DNA of 64,000 nt from Anastatus disparis (Eukaryota > Arthropoda > Insecta > Hymenoptera > Eupelmidae). Location: positions 3,224,001 through 3,288,000 of the forward strand of contig JAFFSR010000227.1 of NCBI GenBank assembly GCA_017163975.1, written 5' to 3'. A model generated the notes under the pieces. That model was not told where the DNA came from, searched no databases, and worked only from the letters and a program-made list of their open reading frames with translations. Positions within the stretch are counted from its first letter, which is position 1; every line of letters starts with the position of its first letter. Both the position numbers and the translations under genes were made by a program. Of this stretch, positions 12,191 to 24,600 are shown in pieces.

Positions 12191-12389
12191 ATTTTATTTT
12201 ATTTAACGTCGCTGTATTTTTGCTATCGTTGCGTAGCTAATTAGTGACGGAGTTCGTCAGTGTGTTTGTGAACAAAGCACGTGTAACGTATAGTGGTGCT
12301 TGTAGAAATCTGACAAGACCCGGATTCGAACTCGGGGCCTCGAGATTACGAATCCATCGCTTTACTGACTGAGCCACTGATGAACTCTC
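12191..12389 (-). mobile_element. tRNA-derived SINE, copy 3 (reverse)
   Basis: Reverse complement of the SINE. The tail and ATTTAACGTCGCTG come first, then GTGTTTGTGAACAAAGCAC, then the tRNA-like head ending GAGCCACTGATGA. The CGT anticodon-like triplet is preserved (read as ATTACGAATCC on the plus strand). Confidence 0.85.
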
Positions 12390-13657
12390 AAATATATATA
12401 AAATTTCAATACATTTTTTAAGTCAATATTACTTGTTATTTGAAAAAATTTAAACAGATGAAAGTATTTATTTACTTTTAAGAAACTGTATTCACCATCG
12501 CATAAAACTTATTTTGATCCTTTATTGAAAACAAAAACAATAAAAATAAAAAATAAAAAAGGAACCGACAAAATTGAAAACGTGAAAGATGTTGAAGATT
12601 TAATATTTTCATGGATTCTCCAAATTATAAATTTTTTCAATTTTAAATAATAATAAAAATATTGAAAAAATAAGATTATATGTATATACAATTAACTTGC
12701 ATAAAATAATTTAATTAAGAAATACAACATCATCCCAATTATTATACATTAAGAATTCATATAATTTTCTTTTTGATGAACACCAAAGTAATCAGATTTT
12801 CTGTTTATTCGAAAGAAGATCAAACTATTAATGGATTAGCCAACAATTCTATTTTCCTCTCGATAATGCGATAAATTTTCTATTTTATGGAATAGATTAT
12901 TCAAACGTGAAATGCTATAATATTCAAAACACGTATTTAACCTAAAATATAAACTCAAGTTTGGTGACCTATTCCGTGATTTTCGAAATAACTATGATAA
13001 TAGGATTATACGCATCAGTTGATGAAAAAGAACAATATCCCTATATTGCTAAAAGGACTTGCGGAAAAATTATATAAAACAGTTAGGATTATTGATTGAA
13101 TAAATTATTTCGTGAATTATAATGAATTATTTTATTATTATATCTACGTCGTCTGAATTGGCGAATTGTAACAGTAAAATTTAGTAAAAGTGTCTTCTAT
13201 TATAATAATTTTTATGTAAATAATGATTTTTATGATACCTTTTTTTCATGTAAATGTATAAGCGAATTAGAATAAATTTTCTATTTTATATTCTTAGACT
13301 AATTTAAATACAAGTAATAGCATTCAGAATAACATAGAGGAAGAAGACTACATTATTGTCAAGATTTCAAGATAAAATTTTTCATTATTTTATATTATGT
13401 GAATAATTTAGTAAAATAAAATAAGTTGAAATTCAATTCTAAAAATTAACGAATACTTTAAATATTATTTTCATTTTAAAAGATTAAAAATAAATTTAAG
13501 AGCGCATTTAAATGCAAACTTTGACATGGATAGAATTATTTATAATTAACATATTCAATTAAAATAAAGTAAAAATAACCCGTCATAAAATTAAAAATAA
13601 CAAATAAGAGTTTGATTTGAGTATAAAAAAACATTGATATTAATTAAATATTTAAAG
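12390..13657. other. AT-rich intergenic or intronic sequence upstream of the TSP1 gene exon
   Basis: No coding segment recognised. If the exon at 13658 is internal, part or all of this is intron. It ends with a usable splice acceptor (AAATATTTAAAG) whose polypyrimidine tract is weak. Confidence 0.4.
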
Positions 13658-13889
13658 GTACTGGACTCCAAACAACATACGCGAATCAGAGCAGCAGCAG
13701 CAGCAGCAATTGACGAGCGAAGCCCGCGATAACAAAGCCGCAATAATCAATAGCATAGCATCATCGTACGCGAATATTCAACAACGTGTCCGCGCGCCCA
13801 TCACTCAATCGTCAACAACAACAACGACAACGACCACGTCGAGAACGACAAGTTCTATGCCAATAGCAACGGAACGAGCCATTAAACAA

Positions 13890-13921
<32 letters not shown>

Positions 13922-14151
13922 TCAAAGTTGGCCTTATTATCAAACAAATCGTGATAATGTTGATACACAAAAAAGTCAAATATTTGAAGACATACAAAGG
14001 AAAATTGTTAATGCCACCAATAATCCTTCATTAGGTATGAGCAATGCTATTGCCGCATGGAGAAACGTGTCCAGCAATACAATCGAACATCAGCGTAAAT
14101 ACAGAACGAAACATCATCGGCTTTATTCTAAAGGAAAACGTCCGAGGACTC
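13658..14151 (+). CDS. TSP1-repeat secreted-type protein, penultimate exon
   Basis: Internal exon of a spliced gene. The frame is open from a probable acceptor at 13656-13657 to a consensus donor (ACTC/GTAAGTATAG) after 14151. It encodes low-complexity sequence: a six-Gln run, then a Thr/Ser stretch (about residues 50-65 of the exon product), a nine-Gln run, then a basic C-terminus (HHRLYSKGKRPRTR). One base is left over and completes an Arg codon with the next coding exon at 18415. Codon choice is clearly richer in G and C than the flanks, supporting real coding sequence. No ATG opens this frame nearby, so upstream exons with the start and any signal peptide are missing or unrecognised. The 4.26-kb intron that follows holds a SINE. 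Confidence 0.75.
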
Positions 14152-14633
14152 GTAAGTATAGAAATTCAAATTTTTTATTTCTTTACCAAGATTTTATCTA
14201 AAGAACTATAGAATATATTTTTTTTATTTATTTCAACTTTTTTTTTTCTTCACAGCGTTTTATATACCTTTTAAAAAATATTCGAACTAAACTTATCGCA
14301 TACAAAAAAATATTTGTCTTACAAACTTTCGTTAAAAATAAAAATTATATCAATATTTTAAAGACTCGGCATATACCCACAGTATAATATATTGTGAAAA
14401 TCTATCTTATCTCTTAGAATCTCCAAAAATTTTCGAGAACCACAAAATCGTATTTCACGCGCGTGTAAGGAAAAACCTCCGCGTAGATCGAATTTCAATT
14501 TCTCGAGTCACACCCTCAAAAAAAAAGAAGAAAGAAAGCACCCTTCAGCCTCGAACGCATCTCGTCTTCGTTGAACCTGACACTCCATCCTAATATTTCT
14601 TCCTTACATCTCCTCGCAAAATCCATTCGTTTT

Positions 14634-14732
14634 CATAATAATATTTATGATAATAATAGCAATAGTAATAACAATAACAATAATAATAAATAATAATAAT
14701 AATAGTAATAAATAATAATTATAACAATAGAA
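14634..14732. repeat. AAT/AAC-rich microsatellite
   Basis: Runs of AAT, AAC and AGT triplets forming an imperfect trinucleotide repeat inside the intron. Confidence 0.8.
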
Positions 14733-17266
14733 AAAAAAGAAGAAAAAAACTTCTTTACATGCATTATCTCTCCACTTAAGCGCATAATTGAAACAAGCTT
14801 CGCGCGTCCTCTTTTTTTTTGTAAGCAGAAAAAAAGTAGTACACGAGTTCTTTATGATATGTCACAATAAAATGAATAAAACAAAAAAAAAAGAACAATT
14901 CATCTTTCTTTTTTTTTGAAAAATGCTTTTAAACCGTTTGTTAATCGACAGTTGTGCATTTTAACGTTACATCTCCTTTTTTTTTCTTTTTTTGAAATTC
15001 GTGCTTCAGAAGAGACGTGGAAACAGCGAAGTTTTTCAACGCGAGCACGCGAAACATACCAAACAGTGTGTTTGATGTGTGAAAACGAGCGTGTAGAAAA
15101 TGTCACGCGAGAAACAGTTGAACCACATGATTGTTTTCCATTTTGTTCATTTTTCGGTTCATGACTTTAAACATTCTTTTTTTAAACATTCATCTCGCAA
15201 ATTGTTTATACATTTCATAAATATGAAAACGTAAAAATTTTTTTCTCCTCTTTTTTTTTTAAGCGAGTATAACTAAATTTGAAAATTAACCCTTTAATAA
15301 ACGAAAAGGAAACGAGCGAAGGTCAGAATAGCGTAAAGTGTAATACAGTACGTAACGTGTGCTCATTCGTTGATTTGCTTACAGACAACTTTTTTTTTTC
15401 TTTCTCTTCTTTCTATGTACCTTTCGTTCTATTTGTTTTTTTTTTTTTCATTTTTTTTTTTTTATTATTTATAGAAGTTAACCTCCGGAGCAAGCTCGTT
15501 CAATAGCCATATTTCACGCGCGACGGATCAAAGCAACTTTATACTTTCCCTTCCCTTTCTCTCTTCTGTGCTATCTCTGTTATTCTCTGTTACCTTCTCT
15601 TTCCATCCCTGTTTCTCTCTTTCTCTCTCCCTTTTTCATCTTTCGTCTACTTCACTTCACTTTACTCTGTCTCTCGGCATCTTTTTTTCTTTTCTTTTTA
15701 TGTCTTTATCTCAGCTTTTTCGCACCATGTCTTTTTCCTACCTTGCTGCTCCTTTCAAAGATGCAAAGCCAGCGTCTTTTTTTTTCTCAAAGTTATTTGA
15801 ATCTTCTCTTTCTCATCGTCTGTGTGTACGTATATTGGCCGATGAATCATCGTTACATTGGATTTTCTTGTAAGCTTGTATGGACGACCGATAAAATACT
15901 GGCATGCAAATGCGAAAAGTTAAAGGACTTGGTATAATTAACTTTTTCAAGAATATATCTTTATAATGGTACTGTATAAACGGAGCTTGAGCTATCTTGA
16001 TATTTTATTCAGCAATTTTTATCATAAATTTTAACAAACAAATAATATAAGGCTTTAATAATTCTAGTACAATAAAATCTATTTATAAATGTCTCGTTTA
16101 GATTCAAATCTTAATCGTTACTTTGAAATTTCGATCGACAAATAAGTAATATTGCTACACCGTAAGCAGAAATTCCGTCGCTACTTAGAAAAATAAAAAG
16201 AATATTAAAACTCAGAATGTTATCAAGGATTCAAATCGTATTGACGTTTCTTGTTTTCCGATCGAACGTGCTTCAACATCTTAATCTTATTCCTTTTCTA
16301 TACCCATACGTACAGACATTCGCATACCTATACACACATACACACGTAGAAGTTTTCTTGAATTGTCCATCGATTGCTTTCCTTCTTCAATTTTTGCCTT
16401 CTCAAATCGTGCGTCAGCTTAGCAACGTCTCGACGTCCGCAATAGTCTTACTCTTACCTCATCCTCGTTTCTCTTTTTTTTTTTCTCTTTTTTTGTCTCT
16501 TTTCTCGTGGGATTGGTAAAGGAGATTGCGGTTATATTCCAAGGGAGAGAGAAAAAAGGGAAATGGAAAGCCGCTGGCAAAAGGTATACGGAATGAAAGA
16601 AGTAAGTGCACGAATCGAGTGTATGTGTATGAGAAAAGAAAAAAAGGGAAAAAAAAAGATGCGTGATTCAGATCGCAGACGGAAGCGGATAAGAGGATGT
16701 AGTAAAAGAGAGGATAAGATGAGGCTACCTTGTACCTTTGGGACGATATATAGCCACGTAGCAGGTGCGCTTATTCTCTCTCTCTCTCTTTCTCAAGCTT
16801 TATTTATTTGCTATGCCGATTTTTACGAAACGGAATATTTGAACGCTTTACCATACGTCACGAGGCTTGAACTTGATCGAAGCTATTCTATTATTCAATA
16901 GTTTTTACTACGGATATTGGATGAATATATAGATATTTTCTCTTCTTTTTTCATTTTATTTTATTCAATTTTGTTTAGCGAATAAAACAGTGAAGTAAAA
17001 TAAATTTTATGCGAATAAACATAAATAAATAGAGAGCGAACTAGAGTTTATTTTGCGATGAAATGGAAAATTCAGACACTTTGTGTTTTTATTACTTTAT
17101 AAACACTGCTTTAGAAAGAATTTATTATTCTTTTAATTGTTACTGATTTATATTTGATTTAAATTACTTATTTAAGAAATTACAAATAAAGCTTATTTTA
17201 AAACAACAAATACGATAACATGATAAAAGTATTGATTTTTGTAATTTAACTATCATTAATCAAATG

Positions 17267-17466
17267 AGATCGTCAGTGGCTCAGTCGGTAGAGCGATGGA
17301 TTCGTAATCTCGAGGACTCGAGTTCGAATCCCGCTTTCGGCTAATTTATATAACCAAGCACCAATGTATGTTATATGTGCTTTGTTCACAAACACACTGA
17401 GAAACCTCCGTCGCTAATTAGCATCTTAAAGCATAAATACAGCGACGTTAAAAAAAAAAAATAAAA
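17267..17466 (+). mobile_element. tRNA-derived SINE, copy 4
   Basis: Head TGGCTCAGTCGGTAGAGC with anticodon-like CGT in loop TTCGTAA and box B-like GAGTTCGAATCC. The body has ATGTGCTTTGTTCACAAACA and the 3' stem pair is CGTCGCT/AGCGACG, followed by a poly-A tail. It sits within the intron of the TSP1-repeat gene in the sense direction. Confidence 0.9.
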
Positions 17467-18414
17467 TCGGATATGCTTTCTGTAGATTGTTCGTTCTTTA
17501 TTTGTAAATATAAAAAATACATCAAATATAACAAGAGTTGATAAGCGTCACATAAAAAAAACTAAATAAATGAAAATATTTTAAATGTTGAATATAGTCC
17601 TACCTTTATCCTATACATCCCTTGAGAAAAAAAGTTTTCTAACTGAAACAACTACTTTGAATGCAATGAAATCTACTTTGAAAAACAGCGGAATGACTTT
17701 TTTTCAAACAAATTAGACCTATAAAACTCAAGAATAATATTATATTTTTTGTATAAAACAAAGAAAAATAACTTTTTCAATTATTTCGCTTCTTTTACCA
17801 GCATATAAATAATTTAAAGTGTAAGGGTTATTGTTTGCAGTGTTCTTTTATTTTATTACAAATGTTATTCAAAACATTGTTTTTTTCTTTAATGTATGCA
17901 CTTACTGTTTGCAAACTATATAGTTACAGTTAAATATTGAGTATTTCCTAAACAAAAAAAATTTTTTCATTTTGCATTTATGCACAAATGTAAACTATTC
18001 AGAATTTAATTATTCAGAATGACTGAAATAATATTTTTTTAAATTGCATACAACTTTTTTGCGCGATGAGAAATTTTTTTATTAAGCTGTTCATTTGATT
18101 AGAATCTATTTTTAATTGAAATACAAAAAATTTTGTAAATTTTCAGTATAAATGTCACTATCAAATTAAATGTATTTAAAGCTACATAATAAAATAATAT
18201 CAGTGTGAATAAATTAATTTATATTTTTTGACTAACTACCTGGTCTCTTACAAATTATTTAAAAAAAAAAAACTGAAAACCAACATAAGATTAGTTTTTC
18301 TAGGAATATTTATACAAAAAAAGTAATATTTATAAAATTTATAAAAATGATAATGACATAAAATTTGTTGACTTTCTAATGCAATATTATTTATTTAATT
18401 TGTATTTTTTACAG

Positions 18415-18626
18415 GACCTCCAAGAGATTGCAAAGTCGGCGATTGGGGTGCCTGGAGTGCGTGTAGCCGTAGCTGTGGTGTCGGTGAAACGCAAAGGACA
18501 CGACGCATATTAATAAAACCGCGCCGAGGCGGTCAATCATGCCCGCCTCTTAAAGAAACCAAATGGTGCGGTAGTGTTAGTCCATGCCCAAATCCAAAAA
18601 TTGATGATGCTTCTTATCATTGGTAG
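18415..18626 (+). CDS. TSP1-repeat secreted-type protein, last exon
   Basis: Starts after TTTTTTACAG and reads in phase from the exon ending at 14151. It encodes one thrombospondin type-1 repeat: the WGAWSACSRSCGVGE core, the basic strand around QRTRR, GGQSCPPL, then two late cysteines (KWCG and SPCP). The protein ends 14 residues later with SYHW and TAG. TSP1 repeats occur in extracellular matrix and secreted proteins, with stacked Trp/Arg layers and three disulfides; six Cys are seen here. A lone C-terminal TSP1 repeat recalls SBSPON-type proteins (somatomedin B plus TSP1), but no somatomedin B domain is seen in the two exons available. That identity is therefore only a suggestion. Confidence 0.85.
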
Positions 18627-21600
18627 TTATTATAAATTCGACATATATATAATTATATATATGAAAACTACGATTTTTGGTTTACCTCTCAATGGTACCA
18701 TAGAAAAAAATAAAAGGAAAAAAAATAAATATTATATCGGGCTCCATCAAAACCAAGCGAAGACTGGACGGCGAAATGACGAAAAATAAAAAAAAAAATA
18801 ATTAAACTAATTTTCCGAGGAGCACTCATGATAATGTTAACGAACTTATATCCTCTCATAAAATGTTTCGGAGAATAAAGAAATTTGAGCGAGAAAGAAA
18901 GAAAAAAAAAGCTTTGTATTGTAAATGTTTTTGTAGGTTTCGTTTTTAAAATTCATAAATATTGATAAAATAAAAATTTAAAGTTTTTTATAATTATTTT
19001 CAAAATATATTTCATATATTTTTTGACGAAGTCAATCTTTTTTTTTATATTAACTTTAATTTGCACTAGAATATAATAAAAAAAATTCTTTCGCCGCAAC
19101 GTAAAGTCTAGCTATTAAATTTTTGAACTCTTGACCGCAAACATTTAAAGCAAAATTTGTTAACAATAAAGTATACTTTACCACGGAAACGTATAAAAAT
19201 GTTTACATTGTGAGCTTTTCCGTAAGCAAGTATAGGAGTAAAATAAAAAGAAAAACGTGTATAGCAATTCCCTTTTTTCGAAACAAACAGGAAAAAAAAG
19301 GAAGTAGTATGTATAAAGGTATGAGAAAACGATAGGTCTTGAATTCGGATCTTGGGAGTGGACCGGAGATAAGCAGCTTTCGCTCGCGTTGAAAATAGGA
19401 CCTTTATTTATTTTTATTTTGTTAGTAGGGCTTTTTGAGTTTTAACGTTAAATAACGTTTCTTCTTTTTTTTTTTTTTTTAATTAAATTTATTTCTCAAA
19501 TTTTTAATTTTAACTTATAAATGTTTTATAAATAAAAAATGAAAATTTTATGATTTATCATTTGCTTTTGATTTTAAAAACAAAAGTACATATCTTAGGA
19601 TGTGTAAATATATAAATAAATGCTGTAATGAAGAAAAGTAGATAAATTTTCTACGATTTAATTGAAAATAATAATGTTAATAATATGAAAATATAAAAAA
19701 TTACTAACAAAAAAAAAAAAGAAAATAAATAAAAGGACATTGATCTATATTGTAACACAAATATCAATGAGCCTCTAAAGACTGTTTTTTGGTACTATGT
19801 AGCAAAAATTTAAAGATGTAAATGTAAGTGCACAACTTTCAAATTAATTATAAGATATTAAATTTTATTAGATTCGTATAATAAAAATTTATTTTCCATT
19901 TTTTTTTTATTCTCGTTTTAATCGCTTTATGTATAAATGTCATCACTTGTTGTGGACAAATCGATGTAATGTAATAAAATCTAATAGCGGCATAATAAAA
20001 ATAAAAAATCATTTGGACATGTCGTACGGTAATTGATATAAATAAAATAAAAATTTATGCATTTTTTAATCTTTGCAATAAATTCATATGTAATAAATTA
20101 TCAAAGTTGATTTATTAAACAATATTACACGTGTTATGAATCCATAACACATTCATAATTTTATTACGAGTATGTAAAAAAATCTAGAAGTTATAATTTC
20201 AATTGCAAACACTGCCTTTAAAGATAATAAAACGCATCTATGATAAACTTGAGATTTTGCAAAATGTAAAACCATTGTTATCTTAACATTAAAACGACAA
20301 AAATTCCATATAACAAACACAAAATAATCAACGTTAAAGCAAAGGAAGAAAGAAAAAAAATGAATAAAAGAATTAAAAAAAAAGAACGCACATCACGAAG
20401 TGAACAATCGTAAAATCTATTTGAAAGAAAGATATAGAAGCGAAAGCTGCCCATCTCCGTGTGTCTTTTTGCACATACATACCATAGCACATACATAAGT
20501 AAAAGCTCAAGTATCACGAGGAATCACACATGCGCCTGTGTATGTCCCTTCTTTTACTCTTTTTTTTTTTCATGAAGTCGACAACAACGAGAGCAGGAGC
20601 TTCTTACAATTATCAAGGCTCGGCACGTTCTTGAGGATCTATTGACGCGTCGGGAAAAGAAGAAGAGACGTTCGTTTCGTTTCGGGAAGAAAATCCACGA
20701 GAGAAAGAAAGTGTCGCCGTATATAAAAGACTGTAGATAGAGTAGAATAAAAAAGAGGAAGAAATAGCAGTGCTAGTGGCCGACGAAAGCGCGACTGATT
20801 CTACTTATGTTAGGAAGGAAGGAAAAAAAAAAAGAAATTGAATGTAGCGAATTGATCGAGACTCGATGACTTTGTACTTCTTTAGGTTGAAAATTAGAAA
20901 TCAAGTAAAACTTTTGTTTTCAAGAGCTTTTAACAAATGTTCGATTCTCAATTTTTTAATGAGAACTAATGGATGACTCATACACTAAAAGGTTCTAATT
21001 AAACTTTGGTAACTTTTTTTTCCTAATTAAAATGTATCTTGTCTTTGATTGCTAATCATTTCGGAAACTTTGAATTTCTTTTTTTTCCATATCAAATTTT
21101 TTTATAACGTTATTTTATTCTTTAAAAAAAAAAGTTAAATAAAATAGAAAATATTTTAAAATTCGAGTGCTTTTTTATATTCTTTTATGCGTATTTGTTT
21201 TCGCAATATTGAAAATTCAAACAATATTTTTTCGTGTAATAAAAAACGTTATTCGGAAAATTCAATTTAGATAAAATAAAATTTTTCATCCATATAGTAA
21301 AATCATTGAATTAATATACACATTTCCTATTCTCGAATCATAATCACATCGTCATTCATTTATCAACTTTTTTTGCATTTAGCATGACAAGAGTGTGAAA
21401 GAACCCAATAAAAAAAAAATTACCGTGCTCTTCTTTCTCTCGTGGGATTATTGAAGAATCTATTCGTTGAATGGTGATTCATCGGTCGCGCTTTTTGGTT
21501 TCTCAAACCCTTTTCTCTCTTCACTCTCCATCACGTTTTTCATCTATGCATACACATATAGGAAAGGGAAAAAAAGTGAATGCGCCACAAACGAAGGGCT

Positions 21601-24600
21601 TTTTTGCGCTGCTCACTTTGCATACACGCTACGCGCATAAGTGATTGTTCTTTTTATGTTTTTTTTTTCTTTTTTTTTTTAAAGTATGAGGGAAAGCTAT
21701 ACTTCTCGTCATTACGAAAATTTTCGTTCATCTTTTTCTCTTTATACAACAATTATTTATTCTTTGTTCACTTGAATTATGTCATTATTTTTCAAAGTGT
21801 AAAATTTTGAGTAAAGCTTCTCGGAACTATGTAACGCGTCATTGAAATTGTAATTGTAAATTAATCTGTGTACCGCGCGATTGAGAAATTTCTCAGTCTG
21901 ATCAAGCGTGCGAGATACAATGATATAGAAAAATAATATCAAAAGCCGATCCTCGATTATGAATGCTTGGATGGATATAAAAATATTTGATATTTAATAT
22001 TTTGCAGAATTTTCACCCGGAACAAAAATTGCGGAATGCATTTGTATGCGCAAACAAAAGAAGAATATGAGAAAGAAGAAAATAATAAAACAAATCAATT
22101 TTAAATGATAATGTAATAAACGTTAAATATCATAAGTATTATGCATGATAAAAGAAATTTATGTTTTTTCAATACGTTGATTTTACATGTAACGCTCACG
22201 CCATAAGCTTTTTTTTTACAATCAGAAAAATTTATACGTTGATGTTGTTTTTGAATGGTTTCACAAACAAATTTCAAAAAAGCGTTTACGTTTATTCAAT
22301 ATTTGATTTTAAATTTTGATAAATAAATTATTCTAAAAAAATGATATTAATTCTTCATGCCAAAGAAATGTGTTTTCATTACAATTACATAACGTATATT
22401 TTTAAATAAAAAATTGTGCACTGTCAATTGTTAGTAACGTCGATTAACCACTTATTTAAGTACGAAGCAGACGTCTATTTATTGAATAAAAAATAATTTT
22501 AGTTTAAAAAATATAAATTTTAAATAACGATGCTATAGCAAAGAAAATAAAGAATAAATAAAATATATATTATATTTGCAATATTCACCAAAGATGTAAT
22601 TGTAAATGTAAAAAAAGAGCAAATTTATCTAATTTCAAGCAGCCATTGCGTCATTTATTCATAATGTTTATTCATAACCATATTGCCATTTAGCATGTAC
22701 CTAATGGAGCACAAGTAGTTTACATTGAAATCAAAATTATTCAATTTAAAGAAAAGAAAGAACATTGAAGAGAAAATTATGCTTTTTCGATTGTCAACTT
22801 TTTGGGTTTTTTCTATATATATTGATGGAAAAAACAAAAATGTAAAAACTTGTACATTTTTTACGAAAAAAAAAAAAAAAATAAGAAAAAATAAATAAAC
22901 TTCTTTAAATGTTAGACCCTTAGTGTTTCGAAAGACTCTCATGATAATGATAAAAAAAGAATTGAGATCTGTAAACAAATGATTACCTACAATCCTTACT
23001 CGACTTGACTTTCCACAAAAAAAAAAAATTAATCGGCATCCTTAAATGGCCAAATAATAAAAAAAAATTGAGCCATGCCTGAGCATTTACATCTTCACTA
23101 CAACTGGACAATCCAATTATAAAAAAACGATGTATTTCGACGTGTAAACTTGCGATAAACGTTGTTCTATGTAAGTGTAAAAGTTAAAACCCATAAGAAG
23201 AATCGATGTCAATAAATAAAAAAAAAAGAAATCATGTCATGTGCATAACATTAAAAAATATTAAATAAAGGAAATGAACATTTTTCTTCCGAAAATTAAG
23301 GTGTCTTTCGTTCGCGTGTTGCTTGGAAGTTTTTACAAAGATAAAATTAAAAAGAAAAGAAAAATTAATCAGAATAAAAAAACTGAATGATAAAAGAGAA
23401 AAATAATTAAAATGAAAAAAAAATATATCATCGGATAAGTTTCAGGTGAGTGTACCATAATTTAGGAAATATTTTAACAGATAATTAATTAATTAATTCA
23501 CTAACGCTAAATCGTAATTTGTTATTCGATAGATATCGTATAATCAACGGCTAAGTCAAGAAAACAAAGAGTCAACGGTTTGCGTCTTCATAATTTTAAA
23601 TTTTTCAAGGACGTTACCAAGCTGTTATATTTAAAAAAAAGTTTAATTAATTAGAATTTTTTGTGATTTTCATTATTTATTCAATTAGATATATTTGATA
23701 CTAAAGATAAAAATAGTAAGCGATATTGAAAATATAAAATAAGTTATTTCAATGTTTAAAATATCTACAATATCAGTTGAAATTTCCAATTTTTAAAATA
23801 TTTACTATTATTGTATGTACCGTTGCCATATAAATCTTTTGTTAAAGTATCAAATAAACGTTCATGGATGAAAAAAATTTTAAAAATTAGAGAAAAATTA
23901 AATAAAATTAATTTTTCTAAATATGAAAGCTTGAAAACGTCCTTGATCTTTTAAAGAAGAAATAAAATATATCATCGCTTATCAATATATTTTTATTTTT
24001 AGGAAAAGAATAGAAAACTTGTTAACCCTGTACTAGTCACGCATATTTTTCATCTAATTAAACCCAGGTCATTTAAAAAACTATGTTTCAAATTTTTTTT
24101 ATTTTCTAAATAACTGTTATTGTTCTACACAACATACTGCATAATTTATAAATTTAAAAGACAGTTGACAAGATTCTCTCAAAGATATTCATCATAAAAA
24201 AAGTCAAGCGCTGTTTAGTACAGGGTTTAAAAAAGATAGAAGATCAAACCGCTGATATCTCAATAACGCTTAGATCTTAAGATTTTTGTAAATTAGAAGC
24301 TAAAAGTTGAAAATTTCGTAGCATTTTTATTTGCAATAAAACAAAGAAATAAGGAAATAAAAAAATATATATATCAAGCGGGATCGATCCAAAAAAAAAA
24401 GATAGAAAATCTAAAAAAAACTGAATATATAAACCGATATAAATTTGAAAATAAAAAAAAAGAAAATAAAATAAAAGATGTTAAAAAGAGAAAATCCATA
24501 AAATAAAAAATGAAAAAAAACGACATGTTGACGTATTGCGTTGTGTTATACGATAGTATCTTAGCTCCTCGACTGATAATGAAAAAAAAAGAAACAAATG

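Larger units (their letters stand above)
14152..18414 (+). other. Intron of the TSP1-repeat gene
   Basis: Bounded by GTAAGTATAG and TTTTTTACAG. Contents: an AAT/AAC-type microsatellite (about 14634-14730); a less AT-rich, pyrimidine-rich region at about 14450-16900, with short ORFs such as 14916-15164, 16217-16519 and 16563-16901 that show no recognisable domain; and a SINE at 17267-17466. The 14.4-16.9 kb part differs in base composition from typical intron here and may hold regulatory elements or alternative exons. Confidence 0.6.

Noticed and set aside
14916..16901. Short plus-strand ORFs of 64-112 codons in the TSP1 intron
   Set aside because: No domain, no splice logic, Phe/Leu/Ser low-complexity composition from CT-rich DNA, and they lie inside an intron with good borders.
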